Below, one piece after another: positions 36,532 to 44,644 of a DNA stretch of 64,000 bases. The position numbers and the translations under genes were made by a program. Source of the stretch: JAJXWB01 sp046349215 (GTDB taxonomy: Bacteria > Pseudomonadota > Alphaproteobacteria > Rhizobiales > Beijerinckiaceae); the NCBI GenBank assembly GCA_046349215.1, contig JAXMCV010000003.1, positions 62,001 through 126,000 on the forward strand, read 5' to 3'. Position 1 is the first letter of the stretch. The number at the start of each line of letters is the position of its first letter. Below the pieces are notes generated by a model. The model saw nothing but the letters and a program-made list of their open reading frames with translations. It was not told where the DNA came from and ran no database searches.

Positions 36532-36546
36532 GCAACGCTCATGCCA
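36532..36546 (-). promoter_or_regulatory. Sigma-54 (RpoN) type promoter of urtA
   Basis: On the minus strand the sequence reads TGGCATGAGCGTTGC, with GG and GC separated by exactly ten bases as the -24/-12 elements require, and TTGC matching the -12 box. It would start transcription near 36520, giving a leader of about 57 bases. Urea uptake genes are often under NtrC and RpoN control. An NtrC site was not identified by eye. Confidence 0.6.
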
Positions 36547-36742
36547 CTGACCGAAGGCCACTGATTCAGCATGATTTTTGGTCGATAATGCGCGGAAACC
36601 GGCGCCCGGAGGGCCTGACAGGCTCAACCAATGGGCTGGCAAGGGGGGCGGCGCCTCTTGCGCATGCGATAGGCGCCTTGAAAATAACCAGGCTGAGCAG
36701 CGCTGCCCAAATCGTGCGCAATAGTGTCGCCATGGTCCGCGC

Positions 36743-37168
36743 ATGATCGAGATCGCCCCAAATCTCTGGATCGAAGAGGCCGACCTCGAGGAACGTTTCG
36801 TCCGCGCCTCGGGTCCGGGCGGCCAGAACGTCAACAAGCTGTCGAGCGCGGTCGAACTCAGGTTTGCGATTGGCCGCTGCGCCAGCCTGCCGGAGCAGGT
36901 TCGCGAGCGGCTATGGTCGATCGCCGCCGGGCGCATCAACAAGGATGGCGTGCTGGTGATCCAGGCGCAGCGTCATCGCACCCAGGACATGAACCGCAGG
37001 GACGCGATGGAACGGCTGGCGGAACTCGTCCGGAAGGCCGCCGAGCCCCCGCCTCCCCCACGAAAGAAGACGCGGGTCCCTCGGTCGGCGACCCGGAAGC
37101 GGCTGGAGGCCAAGAAAGCGAACGCCGGCCGCAAGGCGCTGCGGCGGGCGCCGGGCCGCGAGGATTGA
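36743..37168 (+). CDS. arfB: Alternative ribosome-rescue peptidyl-tRNA hydrolase ArfB
   Basis: 141 residues, the normal length for ArfB (YaeJ). It releases nascent chains from ribosomes stalled without a stop codon. The release-factor catalytic loop is VRASGPGGQNVNKLSSAVELRF, with the GGQ motif at about residues 25-27. The C-terminal tail (KKTRVPRSATRKRLEAKKANAGRKALRRAPGRED) is strongly basic, as needed to sit in the empty mRNA channel. It is divergent from urtA and monocistronic. Assignment is firm. Confidence 0.95.
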   Translation: MIEIAPNLWIEEADLEERFVRASGPGGQNVNKLSSAVELRFAIGRCASLPEQVRERLWSIAAGRINKDGVLVIQAQRHRTQDMNRRDAMERLAELVRKAAEPPPPPRKKTRVPRSATRKRLEAKKANAGRKALRRAPGRED

Positions 37169-37280
37169 TTAGGGATAGGCGAAAATGGATGGGGAGTGTG
37201 TCCGCGCGCCTACAGGCGGATGGCTCAAGCAGTTGTAATCTCTCTGTCCAAAGGCCATTCGGCCCGAATCCGGAACGTCC

Positions 37281-38501
37281 ATGAAGGCCAGGCCGCACCG
37301 CACGCTCGAAGACCCCGCCTCCGACGCCGCGCATATCATCACCCGGCTCGCCATCGCCCTGTTGCTGATCGTGGCGCCGATCGCCTCGGTCGGCACGCGG
37401 CGCGCCATCTATGTTCTCGTGCCGGTCGGCGTCGCCCTGACCCTGGTCGCCTGGCTGCTGGAGCCCGGCGGACGCGGACCGCGTCAGCTTCGCTCGGCCA
37501 TGTTTTCCGCCACCGGCATCCTGCTGATCGGCTTCGTATCCTGGGCGGCGCTGTCGCTGATCTGGACGCCGTTCGGCGTCGGCCCGTCCGAGCGCTTCGT
37601 CAAATCGCTCAGCACATTCCTGCTGGCCGCCACCGCCGCGGCGCTCCTGCCCGAACGCACGAAGACCTCCAACCTCTACCTGCTGCCGATCGGCGTCGCG
37701 GCGGGCGCGGTCGCGCTCGTCTTCATCGCATGGTTCGAACCGAGGATCGCGGGGCGGCCGGGCGACCCCGACGTGTCGGTCGCGGCGCGCGCCGCCTTCG
37801 GTCTCGCGCTGCTCGTCTGGCCGGCGCTCGGCGCGCTGGTCATCCGCGAGAAGGCGGCGGCGGCGGTCGTGCTGGGCATAATCGTGGTGGTCGCCCAGCT
37901 GGCGGCCGGCGTGCCGCTGGCGCTGACCGCCACGGCGCTCGGCGCCCTCGCCTTCGCGGCGGCGCTTTCGAACGGCGACAAGACGGGCAAGGCCGTCGCG
38001 GCGATCGGCGCCGTCATGTTCCTTCTGGCGCCGCTCGTCGTTCTCGGCATCTACGAGGCCATTTCCATCGCCGCGATGCCGAAGCTGCTGACCCCGGCGA
38101 TTTCCTGGGGCGACATTCTGGTCAAGGACGGCTTCCACGCCCTGCTCGGACACGGCTTCGATTCGGCGCGCCTCGGCGTCTCGGCCGGCTACCTGCATCC
38201 CACGACGCCGAAGTCGATCCTGTTCGAGGTGTGGTTCGAACTCGGGATCGTCGGGGCGGTCGCCGCCGCGCTGGTCTGGGCGCAGGTGGCGCGACGGGCC
38301 GGCAAGGCGTCGCCGGCGCTCGCCCCCTATCTGCTGGCGGGCCTGTCGGCAGCCTTCGTCATGAGCGCCTTCGGCCTCGGCATTGCGCCGGTCTGGTGGG
38401 TCACGTTGCTGGCGCTGGCGGGTTTCGCCTTCGCCCTGCTGCAGCACGGACAGGCGCGCCACCGCAGGCCGGCCGTCGCCGAGATTCCGGCCGGCGACTA
38501 G
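37281..38501 (+). CDS. O-antigen ligase-like polytopic membrane protein
   Basis: 406 residues with about ten to twelve membrane segments beginning IITRLAIALLLIVAPIASVGTRRAIYVLVPVGVALTLVAWLL. A larger extracytoplasmic loop before the last segments (DILVKDGFHALLGHGFDSARLGVSAGYLHPTTPKSILFEVWFELGIVGAVAAALVW) has the GHGF and HPHN-like pattern of the Wzy/WaaL family, in which an Arg and His face the periplasm. It may ligate or polymerise a surface polysaccharide. It stands alone apart from a convergent gene; the two share the bases CTAG for both stops. The exact enzymatic role is inferred. Confidence 0.72.
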   Translation: MKARPHRTLEDPASDAAHIITRLAIALLLIVAPIASVGTRRAIYVLVPVGVALTLVAWLLEPGGRGPRQLRSAMFSATGILLIGFVSWAALSLIWTPFGVGPSERFVKSLSTFLLAATAAALLPERTKTSNLYLLPIGVAAGAVALVFIAWFEPRIAGRPGDPDVSVAARAAFGLALLVWPALGALVIREKAAAAVVLGIIVVVAQLAAGVPLALTATALGALAFAAALSNGDKTGKAVAAIGAVMFLLAPLVVLGIYEAISIAAMPKLLTPAISWGDILVKDGFHALLGHGFDSARLGVSAGYLHPTTPKSILFEVWFELGIVGAVAAALVWAQVARRAGKASPALAPYLLAGLSAAFVMSAFGLGIAPVWWVTLLALAGFAFALLQHGQARHRRPAVAEIPAGD

Positions 38502-39361
38502 CGACGCCGCGACTTCTTCGACGCGGGTTTCTCTTCCTCGACGACGGGCGGCAGCACGTGCGCGGCGATCGCCGACGAGCGCGCCTGCGTCGCGATCAGG
38601 TTGCAATAGCCATGCTGCGATTCGCGCGCATAGGTGCGGCACAATTCCTCGCGCTTCGACGAAAAACTGGCCTGCCCGCGCGCGATGCGGCTGACGAGAA
38701 CCCGATCGTGTCCGGCCGAGGCGACCCACGCGCGATAGGCGGCCTGCATGTCCTGCTCGGCGTGGCGGCGCTGCCCTTCGATTTCCTTAGACCTCTGCGG
38801 GCCGATCTCGTTGGCCGGCTGCCCCCACAGGCCCGACGGATCGACGCGGCAACCCGCCGCCTGGAATTCGCAGACGCCGCCGTCGCGCGACGCCATGACG
38901 GCGCCGTCCAGCACGTCCACGGCGAAAGAGCACGCCGGCAGGTCGAGCTGGTAGCGATTGACGCCCTGCGGCTTGCCGGCGGACTTCAACGCAATCGGGG
39001 CGGCGACATCAACTTCGCAGGGTTCGCCCGGTCGCGAAATCTGGTCCCCCGGCAACTTCAGCCGGGAGACCTGGAATTCCTTGCCGTCGCGACGGAATTC
39101 GATCAGGCCGGCCTTGCCGTTGAGCATGAGTACGCGCCCGATCACCGCTTCGTCCGGAGGGACCTTTGGGGGCGGAGGCGGCCCGACCCGCTTCGGCTTG
39201 GGAATGCCGCCGTCGGGCGCCCCTACGGTCCCCTCCGGCGCCGGGTTGAAGGCGCCGGGCAATTGCAATTGCGCGGACGACGCCGTCGGCTGGATCAGCG
39301 CCAGCGCAACCGCCAGAAATGGACCGCAGCGGCCGGCGTCGGGAAAACGAATGACGATCAT
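38498..39361 (-). CDS. Hypothetical secreted protein, Pro-rich linker and C-terminal helical domain
   Basis: 287 residues, not recognised. A signal peptide (GRCGPFLAVALALIQPTASSA) is followed by a Pro/Gly-rich region (45-65, PPPPPKVPPDE), then a compact domain (70-165) with GRVLMLNGKAGLIEFRRDGKEFQVSRLKLPGDQISRPGEPCEVD and a Cys pair (LPACSFAVDVLDGAVMASRDGGVCEF; AAGCRVD). A helical C-terminus has Cys in LCRTYARESQHGYCNLIAT. It ends in a basic KKSRRR tail. The even number of cysteines suggests disulphides in the periplasm. It ends four bases inside the stop of the convergent ligase-like gene. Confidence 0.7.
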   Translation of the reverse strand: MIVIRFPDAGRCGPFLAVALALIQPTASSAQLQLPGAFNPAPEGTVGAPDGGIPKPKRVGPPPPPKVPPDEAVIGRVLMLNGKAGLIEFRRDGKEFQVSRLKLPGDQISRPGEPCEVDVAAPIALKSAGKPQGVNRYQLDLPACSFAVDVLDGAVMASRDGGVCEFQAAGCRVDPSGLWGQPANEIGPQRSKEIEGQRRHAEQDMQAAYRAWVASAGHDRVLVSRIARGQASFSSKREELCRTYARESQHGYCNLIATQARSSAIAAHVLPPVVEEEKPASKKSRRR

Positions 39362-39495
39362 CGGCCGAATTATGCCTCAGGGAAGATCGCTGCGCCACAA
39401 GTCGCTTGGACAGGCCTCGCGCTGCTTGACCGTGGATTGGCGCCGGCCCTAGATGCATCGGAAATTCGGGACGAGACGACAAGGAGCGCGCGAGC

Positions 39496-40716
39496 ATGAA
39501 CGCGGTCGCAGAACAGAAGAAGACAGGCCATTCGAGCAAGTCGGGCTTCCAGTGGGACGATCCTTTCCTGCTGAACGACCAGCTCACCGAAGACGAACGC
39601 ATGATCCGCGACACGGCGCACGCCTATGCGCAGGACAAGCTGCAGCCGCGCGTCATCGACGCCTACCTGAACGAGCAGACCGACCCGAAGATCTTCCGCG
39701 AGATGGGCGAACTCGGCCTGCTCGGCGTGACCGTGCCCGAGGAATACGGCGGCGTCGGCGCGAGCTACGTCAGCTACGGCCTCGTCGCGCGCGAGGTGGA
39801 GCGTGTCGATTCCGGCTATCGCTCGATGATGAGCGTGCAGTCCTCGCTCGTCATGTACCCGATCTACACCTACGGGTCGGAAGAGCAGCGCAAGAAGTAT
39901 CTTCCGAAGCTCGCTTCCGGAGAGTTCATCGGCTGCTTCGGCCTGACCGAACCGGACGCGGGCTCCGATCCCGCCGGCATGAAGACGCGCGCCGAAAAGG
40001 TCGCGGACGGCTATCGCCTGATCGGTTCGAAGATGTGGATTTCCAACGCGCCAATCGCCGACGTGTTCGTGGTCTGGGCGAAGTCGGAAGCGCATGGCGG
40101 CGAGATCCGCGGCTTCGTGCTGGAAAAGGGCATGAAGGGCCTGTCGGCGCCGAAGATCGGCGGCAAGCTCTCGCTGCGCGCATCCATCACCGGCGAAATC
40201 GTCATGGATGGCGTCGTCGTGCCGGAATCGGCTCTGCTGCCCAACGTGTCCGGCCTGAAGGGTCCGTTCGGCTGTCTCAACCGCGCGCGCTACGGCATTT
40301 CGTGGGGCGCGATGGGCGCGGCCGAAGATTGCTGGCGGCGCGCCCGCGACTACACGCTCGACCGCAAGCAGTTCAAGCGCCCGCTCGCCGCGACCCAGCT
40401 CGTGCAGAAGAAGCTCGCGGACATGCAGACGGAAATCGCGCTCGGCCTTCAGGCCTCGCTGCGCGTCGGCCGACTGATGGACGAGCACCGCGAGGCACCG
40501 GAAATGATCTCGATCGTCAAGCGCAACAATTGCGGCAAGGCGCTCGACATCGCTCGCCAGGCGCGCGACATGCACGGCGGCAACGGCATTCAGGTCGAGT
40601 ACCACGTGATGCGGCACGCCCAGAACCTCGAGACGGTGAACACCTACGAGGGCACGCACGACGTGCACGCGCTGATTCTGGGCCGCGCGATCACCGGTCT
40701 GCAGGCGTTCTTCTGA
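39496..40716 (+). CDS. gcdH: Glutaryl-CoA dehydrogenase
   Basis: 406 residues. FAD enzyme that oxidises and decarboxylates glutaryl-CoA to crotonyl-CoA in lysine, tryptophan and aromatic acid breakdown. Family features are DDPFLLNDQLTEDERMIRDTAHAYAQDKLQPRV, SVQSSLVMYPIYTYGSEEQRKKYLPKLASGEFIGCFGLTEPDAGSDPAGM, and GFVLEKGMKGLSAPKIGGKLSLRASITGEIVMDGV. The catalytic Glu lies in ETVNTYEGTHDVHALILGRAITG. It is followed after about 300 bases by a CoA-transferase on the same strand, which supports the glutarate assignment. Confidence 0.93.
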   Translation: MNAVAEQKKTGHSSKSGFQWDDPFLLNDQLTEDERMIRDTAHAYAQDKLQPRVIDAYLNEQTDPKIFREMGELGLLGVTVPEEYGGVGASYVSYGLVAREVERVDSGYRSMMSVQSSLVMYPIYTYGSEEQRKKYLPKLASGEFIGCFGLTEPDAGSDPAGMKTRAEKVADGYRLIGSKMWISNAPIADVFVVWAKSEAHGGEIRGFVLEKGMKGLSAPKIGGKLSLRASITGEIVMDGVVVPESALLPNVSGLKGPFGCLNRARYGISWGAMGAAEDCWRRARDYTLDRKQFKRPLAATQLVQKKLADMQTEIALGLQASLRVGRLMDEHREAPEMISIVKRNNCGKALDIARQARDMHGGNGIQVEYHVMRHAQNLETVNTYEGTHDVHALILGRAITGLQAFF

Positions 40717-41010
40717 GAAGGGGCCAGACCTTCTCGGCGCCGTCGCCTCGTGCGCGGCGCGCCCGCCGCTCCTGCCGCTCTCGACGATGAACCAGGGATC
40801 GTCGCGAGGGGCTCTGAACTCATGCGACCCGACCTCCGTCGGCGCGATCTGCTTCTTCACGACCGTGCCGACGCTGCTGCCGCAGTAAGATTTCCAGGCG
40901 ACCGGATCCTCCGCTTTCAATCTGCCGGCCGTCCTTGCCTCGGGTCCCCGCATTTGCGCTAGAATGCCAGCAGCGCGGAAGCGTTACACAACAGGGGAAA
41001 CGACCCGAAC
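40717..41010. other. 294-base gap between gcdH and the CoA-transferase
   Basis: No gene is accepted here. The minus strand has about 79 codons of open frame (KSYCGSSVGTVVKKQ, EVGSHEFRAPRDDPWFIVES) with better-than-random composition that then runs antisense into gcdH; it could be a remnant of a small gene. No terminator was seen. Confidence 0.4.
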
Positions 41011-42195
41011 ATGACCGAACCGCTCGAAGGCATACGCGTCCTCGAACTCGCCCGTATTCTGGCCGGACCGTGGGCGGGGCAATTGCTGGCCGATCTCGGC
41101 GCCGATGTCGTCAAGGTGGAGCGGTCGCGCGAAGGCGACGACACGCGCCAGTGGGGCCCGCCCTTCGTGGAAGGCCCCGACGGCGAGAAACTCGGCGCGG
41201 CTTATTTCTACGGCTGCAACCGCGGCAAGCGCTGCATAGACGCGGACTTCGACACCGAGGAAGGCCGCGCGCTGGTGCGCCGCCTCGCCGCCAACGCCGA
41301 TGTCGTGATCGAAAATTTCAAGGTCGGCGGCCTCGAGAAGTTCGGTCTCGACTACGAGGGGCTGAAGAAGGTCAAGCCGGACGTGATCTATTGTTCGATC
41401 ACCGGCTTCGGCCAGACCGGCCCCTACGCGCCGCGCGCCGGCTACGACTTCCTGCTGCAGGGCATGGGCGGAATCATGCATGTGACGGGACAGGCCGACG
41501 GGCCGCCGACAAAGGTCGGCATTTCCATCGTCGACATCTTCACGGGCATGTATGCGGCCAACGCCATCCAGGCGGCGCTCATCCGCCGCGAGAAGACAGG
41601 CGAAGGCGCCTACATCGATTGCGCGCTGATCGATAGCGTGACCGCCGTGCTCGGCTTCCAGGCGCTGAATTATTTCGTCGGTGGGACCGCCGGCAAGCGC
41701 ATGGGCAACGCGCATCCCAACGTCACGCCCTATGACGTCTACAAGGTCGCGGACGGCGACATCATCATCGCCACCGCCAACAACGGCCAGTTCAAGAAAC
41801 TCGTCGCGGCGCTCGGCGCGCCCGAGATGGCCGAGGATCCGCGCTTCGCGCTGATGCCCGACCGCGCGATCAACCGCAAGGCGATGGACGAGAAGCTCAA
41901 CGCGCTCACCTCGAAATTCACCCGCTCCGAACTCCTGCCGAAGCTCGATGCGATCGGCGTGCCGGCGGGTCCGATCAACACCATTCCGGATGTGTTCGCG
42001 GACCCGCAAATCATTCATCGTGGCATGCGTATCGACCGGCCGAATCCGAAAGCGAAGGGCGGCTCGACGCCCGGCATCCGCTCCGCGATCATGATCGACG
42101 GCAAGCCCGCCGCCAGCCCGCGCCATGCGCCGGCCCTCGGCGAGCATACGGCGGAAGTGCTCGCCGATCCGGCGTGGGGAGGCGGGAAGGCTTGA
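41011..42195 (+). CDS. CaiB/BaiF family CoA-transferase (candidate glutarate/succinate CoA-transferase)
   Basis: 394 residues, typical class III CoA-transferase. LEGIRVLELARILAGPWAGQLLADLGADVVKVERSREGDDTRQWGPPF opens the Rossmann-like fold; GKRCIDADFDTEEGRALVRRLAANADVVIENFKVGGLEKFGLDY follows; and the catalytic Asp that forms the aspartyl-CoA thioester is Asp175 in SIVDIFTGMYAANAIQAAL. Close location to gcdH suggests it activates glutarate with succinyl-CoA, as human SUGCT does; that is inference from context. The next gene is a ThDP enzyme after a repeat region of about 150 bases. Confidence 0.88.
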   Translation: MTEPLEGIRVLELARILAGPWAGQLLADLGADVVKVERSREGDDTRQWGPPFVEGPDGEKLGAAYFYGCNRGKRCIDADFDTEEGRALVRRLAANADVVIENFKVGGLEKFGLDYEGLKKVKPDVIYCSITGFGQTGPYAPRAGYDFLLQGMGGIMHVTGQADGPPTKVGISIVDIFTGMYAANAIQAALIRREKTGEGAYIDCALIDSVTAVLGFQALNYFVGGTAGKRMGNAHPNVTPYDVYKVADGDIIIATANNGQFKKLVAALGAPEMAEDPRFALMPDRAINRKAMDEKLNALTSKFTRSELLPKLDAIGVPAGPINTIPDVFADPQIIHRGMRIDRPNPKAKGGSTPGIRSAIMIDGKPAASPRHAPALGEHTAEVLADPAWGGGKA

Positions 42196-42342
42196 CCCCC
42201 TCCCCACCCCTCCCCCGCTTCGCGGGAGAGGGCGCAGTCGCATCGCTTCATCAAGTCGCGTGGTCACGAACGCCAGTCATCCCCTCTCCCGTGCGCGAAG
42301 CGAACGGGGGAGGGCAAGGGAGGGGGCCTTGCCCCATTACGC
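42196..42342. repeat. Palindromic repeats between the CoA-transferase and ThDP-enzyme genes
   Basis: CCTCCCCCGCTTCGCGGGAGAGGG near 42209-42231 and an inverted, longer relative near 42280-42325 (CCTCTCCCGTGCGCGAAGCG and then GGGGGAGGG) form two hairpins. They are of the same kind as the repeats around 30700-30850. Confidence 0.7.
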
Positions 42343-44025
42343 ATGAATCAAAAATCGAACCTCCGCACCGGCGGACAGATCCTCGTCGACCAGCTCGCCA
42401 TTCAGGGCGTCAAGCACGTGTTCTGCGTGCCGGGCGAATCCTATCTCGCCGTACTCGACGCGCTGCACGATTCATCCGTCGAGATCACGATCTGCCGGCA
42501 GGAGACGGGCGCGGCGCTCGCGGCCGAGGCGACCGCGCGCCTGACCGGCCGCCCCGGCGTCGCCTTCGTGACGCGCGGCCCAGGCGCGACCAATGCCGCG
42601 CATGCGATCCACATCGCCGAACACGATTCGACGCCGCTCATTCTCTTCGTCGGCCAGATCGAACGTTCCATGCGCGCGCGCGGCGCCTTCCAGGAAATGG
42701 ACTTCAAGGCCTTCTTCGGTTCGACCGCCAAATGGGTGTGCGAGATCGACGATCCCGCGCGTATTCCCGAACTCGTCTCGCGCGCCTTTCATGTCGCGAT
42801 GCAGGGCCGCCCCGGCCCGGTCGTGATCTCGCTGCCGGAAGACATGCTGACCGAAGCCGCCGAAGCTGTCGACGCCGTGCGCGTCGAACCCGCGCCGACG
42901 TGGCCCGGCCTCACGCAGATGGCGGAACTGCAGAAGCTGCTGTGGGCGGCCAAGAAGCCCATCGCCATTCTCGGCGGCTCGGGCTGGAGCGCCAAGGCGG
43001 TCGATTCGTTCGTGCGTTTCGCCGAACGGTTCGACCTTCCGGTCGTAACCTCGTTCCGGCGCGCCATGCTGTTTCCGAACGGCCACACCAATTTCGCGGG
43101 CGAACTCGGGATCGGGCCAAATCCGAAACTGCTCGCCCGCGTCAAGGAGGCCGATCTCGTGCTGCTGATCGGCGGACGCATGGCCGAAATGCCGTCGCAG
43201 AGCTACACGCTGTTCGAGATCCCCGTACCGCGCCAGACTTTCGTGCATGTGCATTCGGACGCCAACGAACTCGGCCGCGTCTATCACGCTTCGCTGGCGA
43301 TCAACGCAACGCCGCAGGCCTTCTGCGCGCAACTGGAAAGCGTGCAGCCAGCGAACGCGATCGCCTGGGCGGGCGCTGGCGCGCAGGCCCATGCCGATTA
43401 TCTCGGCTGGACGGAGTCGGCGCCGCCGATACCGGGCGCAATGCAATTCGGCGCGGCGCTGACGCAATTGCGCGCAAAGCTCGGCGACGATTTCATCGTC
43501 ACGTCGGGCGCCGGCAATTACAACACGTTCGTCGGCCGCTTCCTGCGCATTCCGAAATTCGGCGCGCAGCTCGCCACGACATCGGGCTCGATGGGCTACG
43601 GTGTGCCGGCGGCTGTCGGCGCCAAGCGCGCCTTTCCGGACAAGACGGTCGTCAGTTTCGCCGGCGACGGCTGCTTCCTGATGAACGGGCAGGAATTCGC
43701 AACCGCGGTCCAATACGACCTGCCGATCGTCTTCGTCGTCGTGGACAACGGCATGTACGGCACGATTCGCATGCACCAGGAGCGCGAATATCCCGGCCGC
43801 ATCAGCGGCACGCACCTCAAGAACCCCAATTTCGTGGATTATGCGCGCGCCTTCGGCGGGCACGGTGAATATGTGGATCGCACGGAAGAATTCATGCCGG
43901 CGTTCGAGCGCGCCGTCGCATCGGGCAAGCCGTCGATCCTCCATGTGAAGATCGACCCGGACGCCATTACGCCGGCGACGACGCTGACAGAAATCAGGGA
44001 AGCGTCGCTGGCGAAAGCGAAGTGA
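42343..44025 (+). CDS. Thiamine diphosphate-dependent enzyme, acetolactate synthase large-subunit-like
   Basis: 560 residues with the three domains of the pyruvate-oxidase/AHAS family: N-terminal PYR domain (HVFCVPGESYLAVLDALHDSSVEITICRQETGAALAAEATARLTG, with the catalytic Glu), middle domain (KPIAILGGSGWSAKAVDSFVRFAERFDLPVVTSFRR) and C-terminal PP domain. The ThDP motif is SFAGDGCFLMNGQEFATAVQYDLPIVFVVVDNGMYGTI (GDG to N). No small regulatory subunit is adjacent, and the sequence departs from IlvB/IlvI, so a role in branched-chain amino acid synthesis is unlikely. Decarboxylase or carboligase activity on a 2-oxo acid is likely, with the substrate unknown. It lies in the gcdH neighbourhood. 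Confidence 0.87.
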   Translation: MNQKSNLRTGGQILVDQLAIQGVKHVFCVPGESYLAVLDALHDSSVEITICRQETGAALAAEATARLTGRPGVAFVTRGPGATNAAHAIHIAEHDSTPLILFVGQIERSMRARGAFQEMDFKAFFGSTAKWVCEIDDPARIPELVSRAFHVAMQGRPGPVVISLPEDMLTEAAEAVDAVRVEPAPTWPGLTQMAELQKLLWAAKKPIAILGGSGWSAKAVDSFVRFAERFDLPVVTSFRRAMLFPNGHTNFAGELGIGPNPKLLARVKEADLVLLIGGRMAEMPSQSYTLFEIPVPRQTFVHVHSDANELGRVYHASLAINATPQAFCAQLESVQPANAIAWAGAGAQAHADYLGWTESAPPIPGAMQFGAALTQLRAKLGDDFIVTSGAGNYNTFVGRFLRIPKFGAQLATTSGSMGYGVPAAVGAKRAFPDKTVVSFAGDGCFLMNGQEFATAVQYDLPIVFVVVDNGMYGTIRMHQEREYPGRISGTHLKNPNFVDYARAFGGHGEYVDRTEEFMPAFERAVASGKPSILHVKIDPDAITPATTLTEIREASLAKAK

Positions 44026-44039
44026 CACGCACCTCCGCT

Positions 44040-44068
44040 GTCATGCCCGCGCTTGTCGTGGGCATGAC
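44040..44068. repeat. Short palindromic repeat between convergent genes
   Basis: GTCATGCCC and GGGCATGAC enclose eleven bases. The unit lies between the stops of the ThDP-enzyme gene and the NTF2-like gene. No T run follows, so it is not a classic terminator. Confidence 0.65.
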
Positions 44069-44082
44069 AACTGAAACAGCCG

Positions 44083-44457
44083 TCACTTCTTCACGACCGT
44101 CGCGAAGATCTTCTGCGCAACCTTCCATTCGCCGTTGGCTTTCGCGAAGACGAGATAATCGGTGAAATAGGCCGGCGGCAGCTGGCACTTGACCTTGACG
44201 AAGGCGGTATCCGGGCCGGACTGGTCGAAGGACAGGATCGCGTCGTCCCGCGCCGAGCCCTTGGACTTGGCGCTCTCGCGCTTTCGCACGTTGTCGAGCC
44301 ACTGGTCGCGTGACCACACGACGATCTTACCTTCCTGAACGAAAGTCAGCTCGCTCGTCTGATGAAAGACGGAGCCGAGCTTGTCGGCGTCGGCCTCATA
44401 AAGACCGTCGAAATAGGTCTGCACCGCCTTTTCGATTGCGGCCTTGTCGGTGTACAT
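44083..44457 (-). CDS. NTF2-like (lumazine-binding/SnoaL type) small protein
   Basis: 124 residues from ATG 44457. One cone-shaped NTF2 domain: IEKAVQTYFDGLYEADADKLGSVFHQTSELTFVQEGKIVVWSRDQWLDNVRKRE, then FDQSGPDTAFVKVKCQLPPAYFTDYLVFAKANGEWKVAQKIFATVVKK. This fits the lumazine_bd_2 group, whose members bind small hydrophobic molecules or act as isomerases; activity here is unknown. The start was chosen because upstream sequence is a palindromic repeat. It is convergent with the ThDP enzyme and lies upstream of the transaldolase stop on the same strand as that gene. Confidence 0.78.
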   Translation of the reverse strand: MYTDKAAIEKAVQTYFDGLYEADADKLGSVFHQTSELTFVQEGKIVVWSRDQWLDNVRKRESAKSKGSARDDAILSFDQSGPDTAFVKVKCQLPPAYFTDYLVFAKANGEWKVAQKIFATVVKK

Positions 44458-44498
44458 GTGTTCGCCTCCCAAGCGTTCTGGTTCTTCCTTCCGCCGAA

Positions 44499-44629
44499 CG
44501 TCATGCCCGGGCCTGTCCGGAGCATCCACATCTAGCCGTGCGATCATGCGGAAGGCTGGCGCGGCGCTAGACGTATCGCGTTCGATATTGACCGCCGTGG
44601 ATGGCCGGGACAAGCCCGGTAACGACGGC
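44499..44629. repeat. Composite palindromic element with related inverted ends
   Basis: CGTCATGCCCGGGCCTGTCC then GGAGCATCCAC at one end and GTGGATGGCCGGGACAAGCC then CGGTAACGACG at the other are related inverted copies of one repeat, about 130 bases apart. The interior is not clearly coding. The whole unit is MITE-like in layout and occupies the region upstream of the NTF2-like gene. Confidence 0.6.
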
Positions 44630-44644
44630 GCGGGGGGATAGCGG

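Noticed and set aside
40717..40953. Minus-strand frame after gcdH
   Set aside because: Composition is fair for about 79 codons, but the frame then runs antisense through gcdH with no stop at a sensible place; kept only as a possible remnant.
42196..42342. CRISPR-like repeat array
   Set aside because: Only two related inverted units with no regular spacers; these are palindromic intergenic repeats.
44040..44068. Bidirectional terminator between convergent genes
   Set aside because: The hairpin has no T run on either strand and matches the scattered repeat family.
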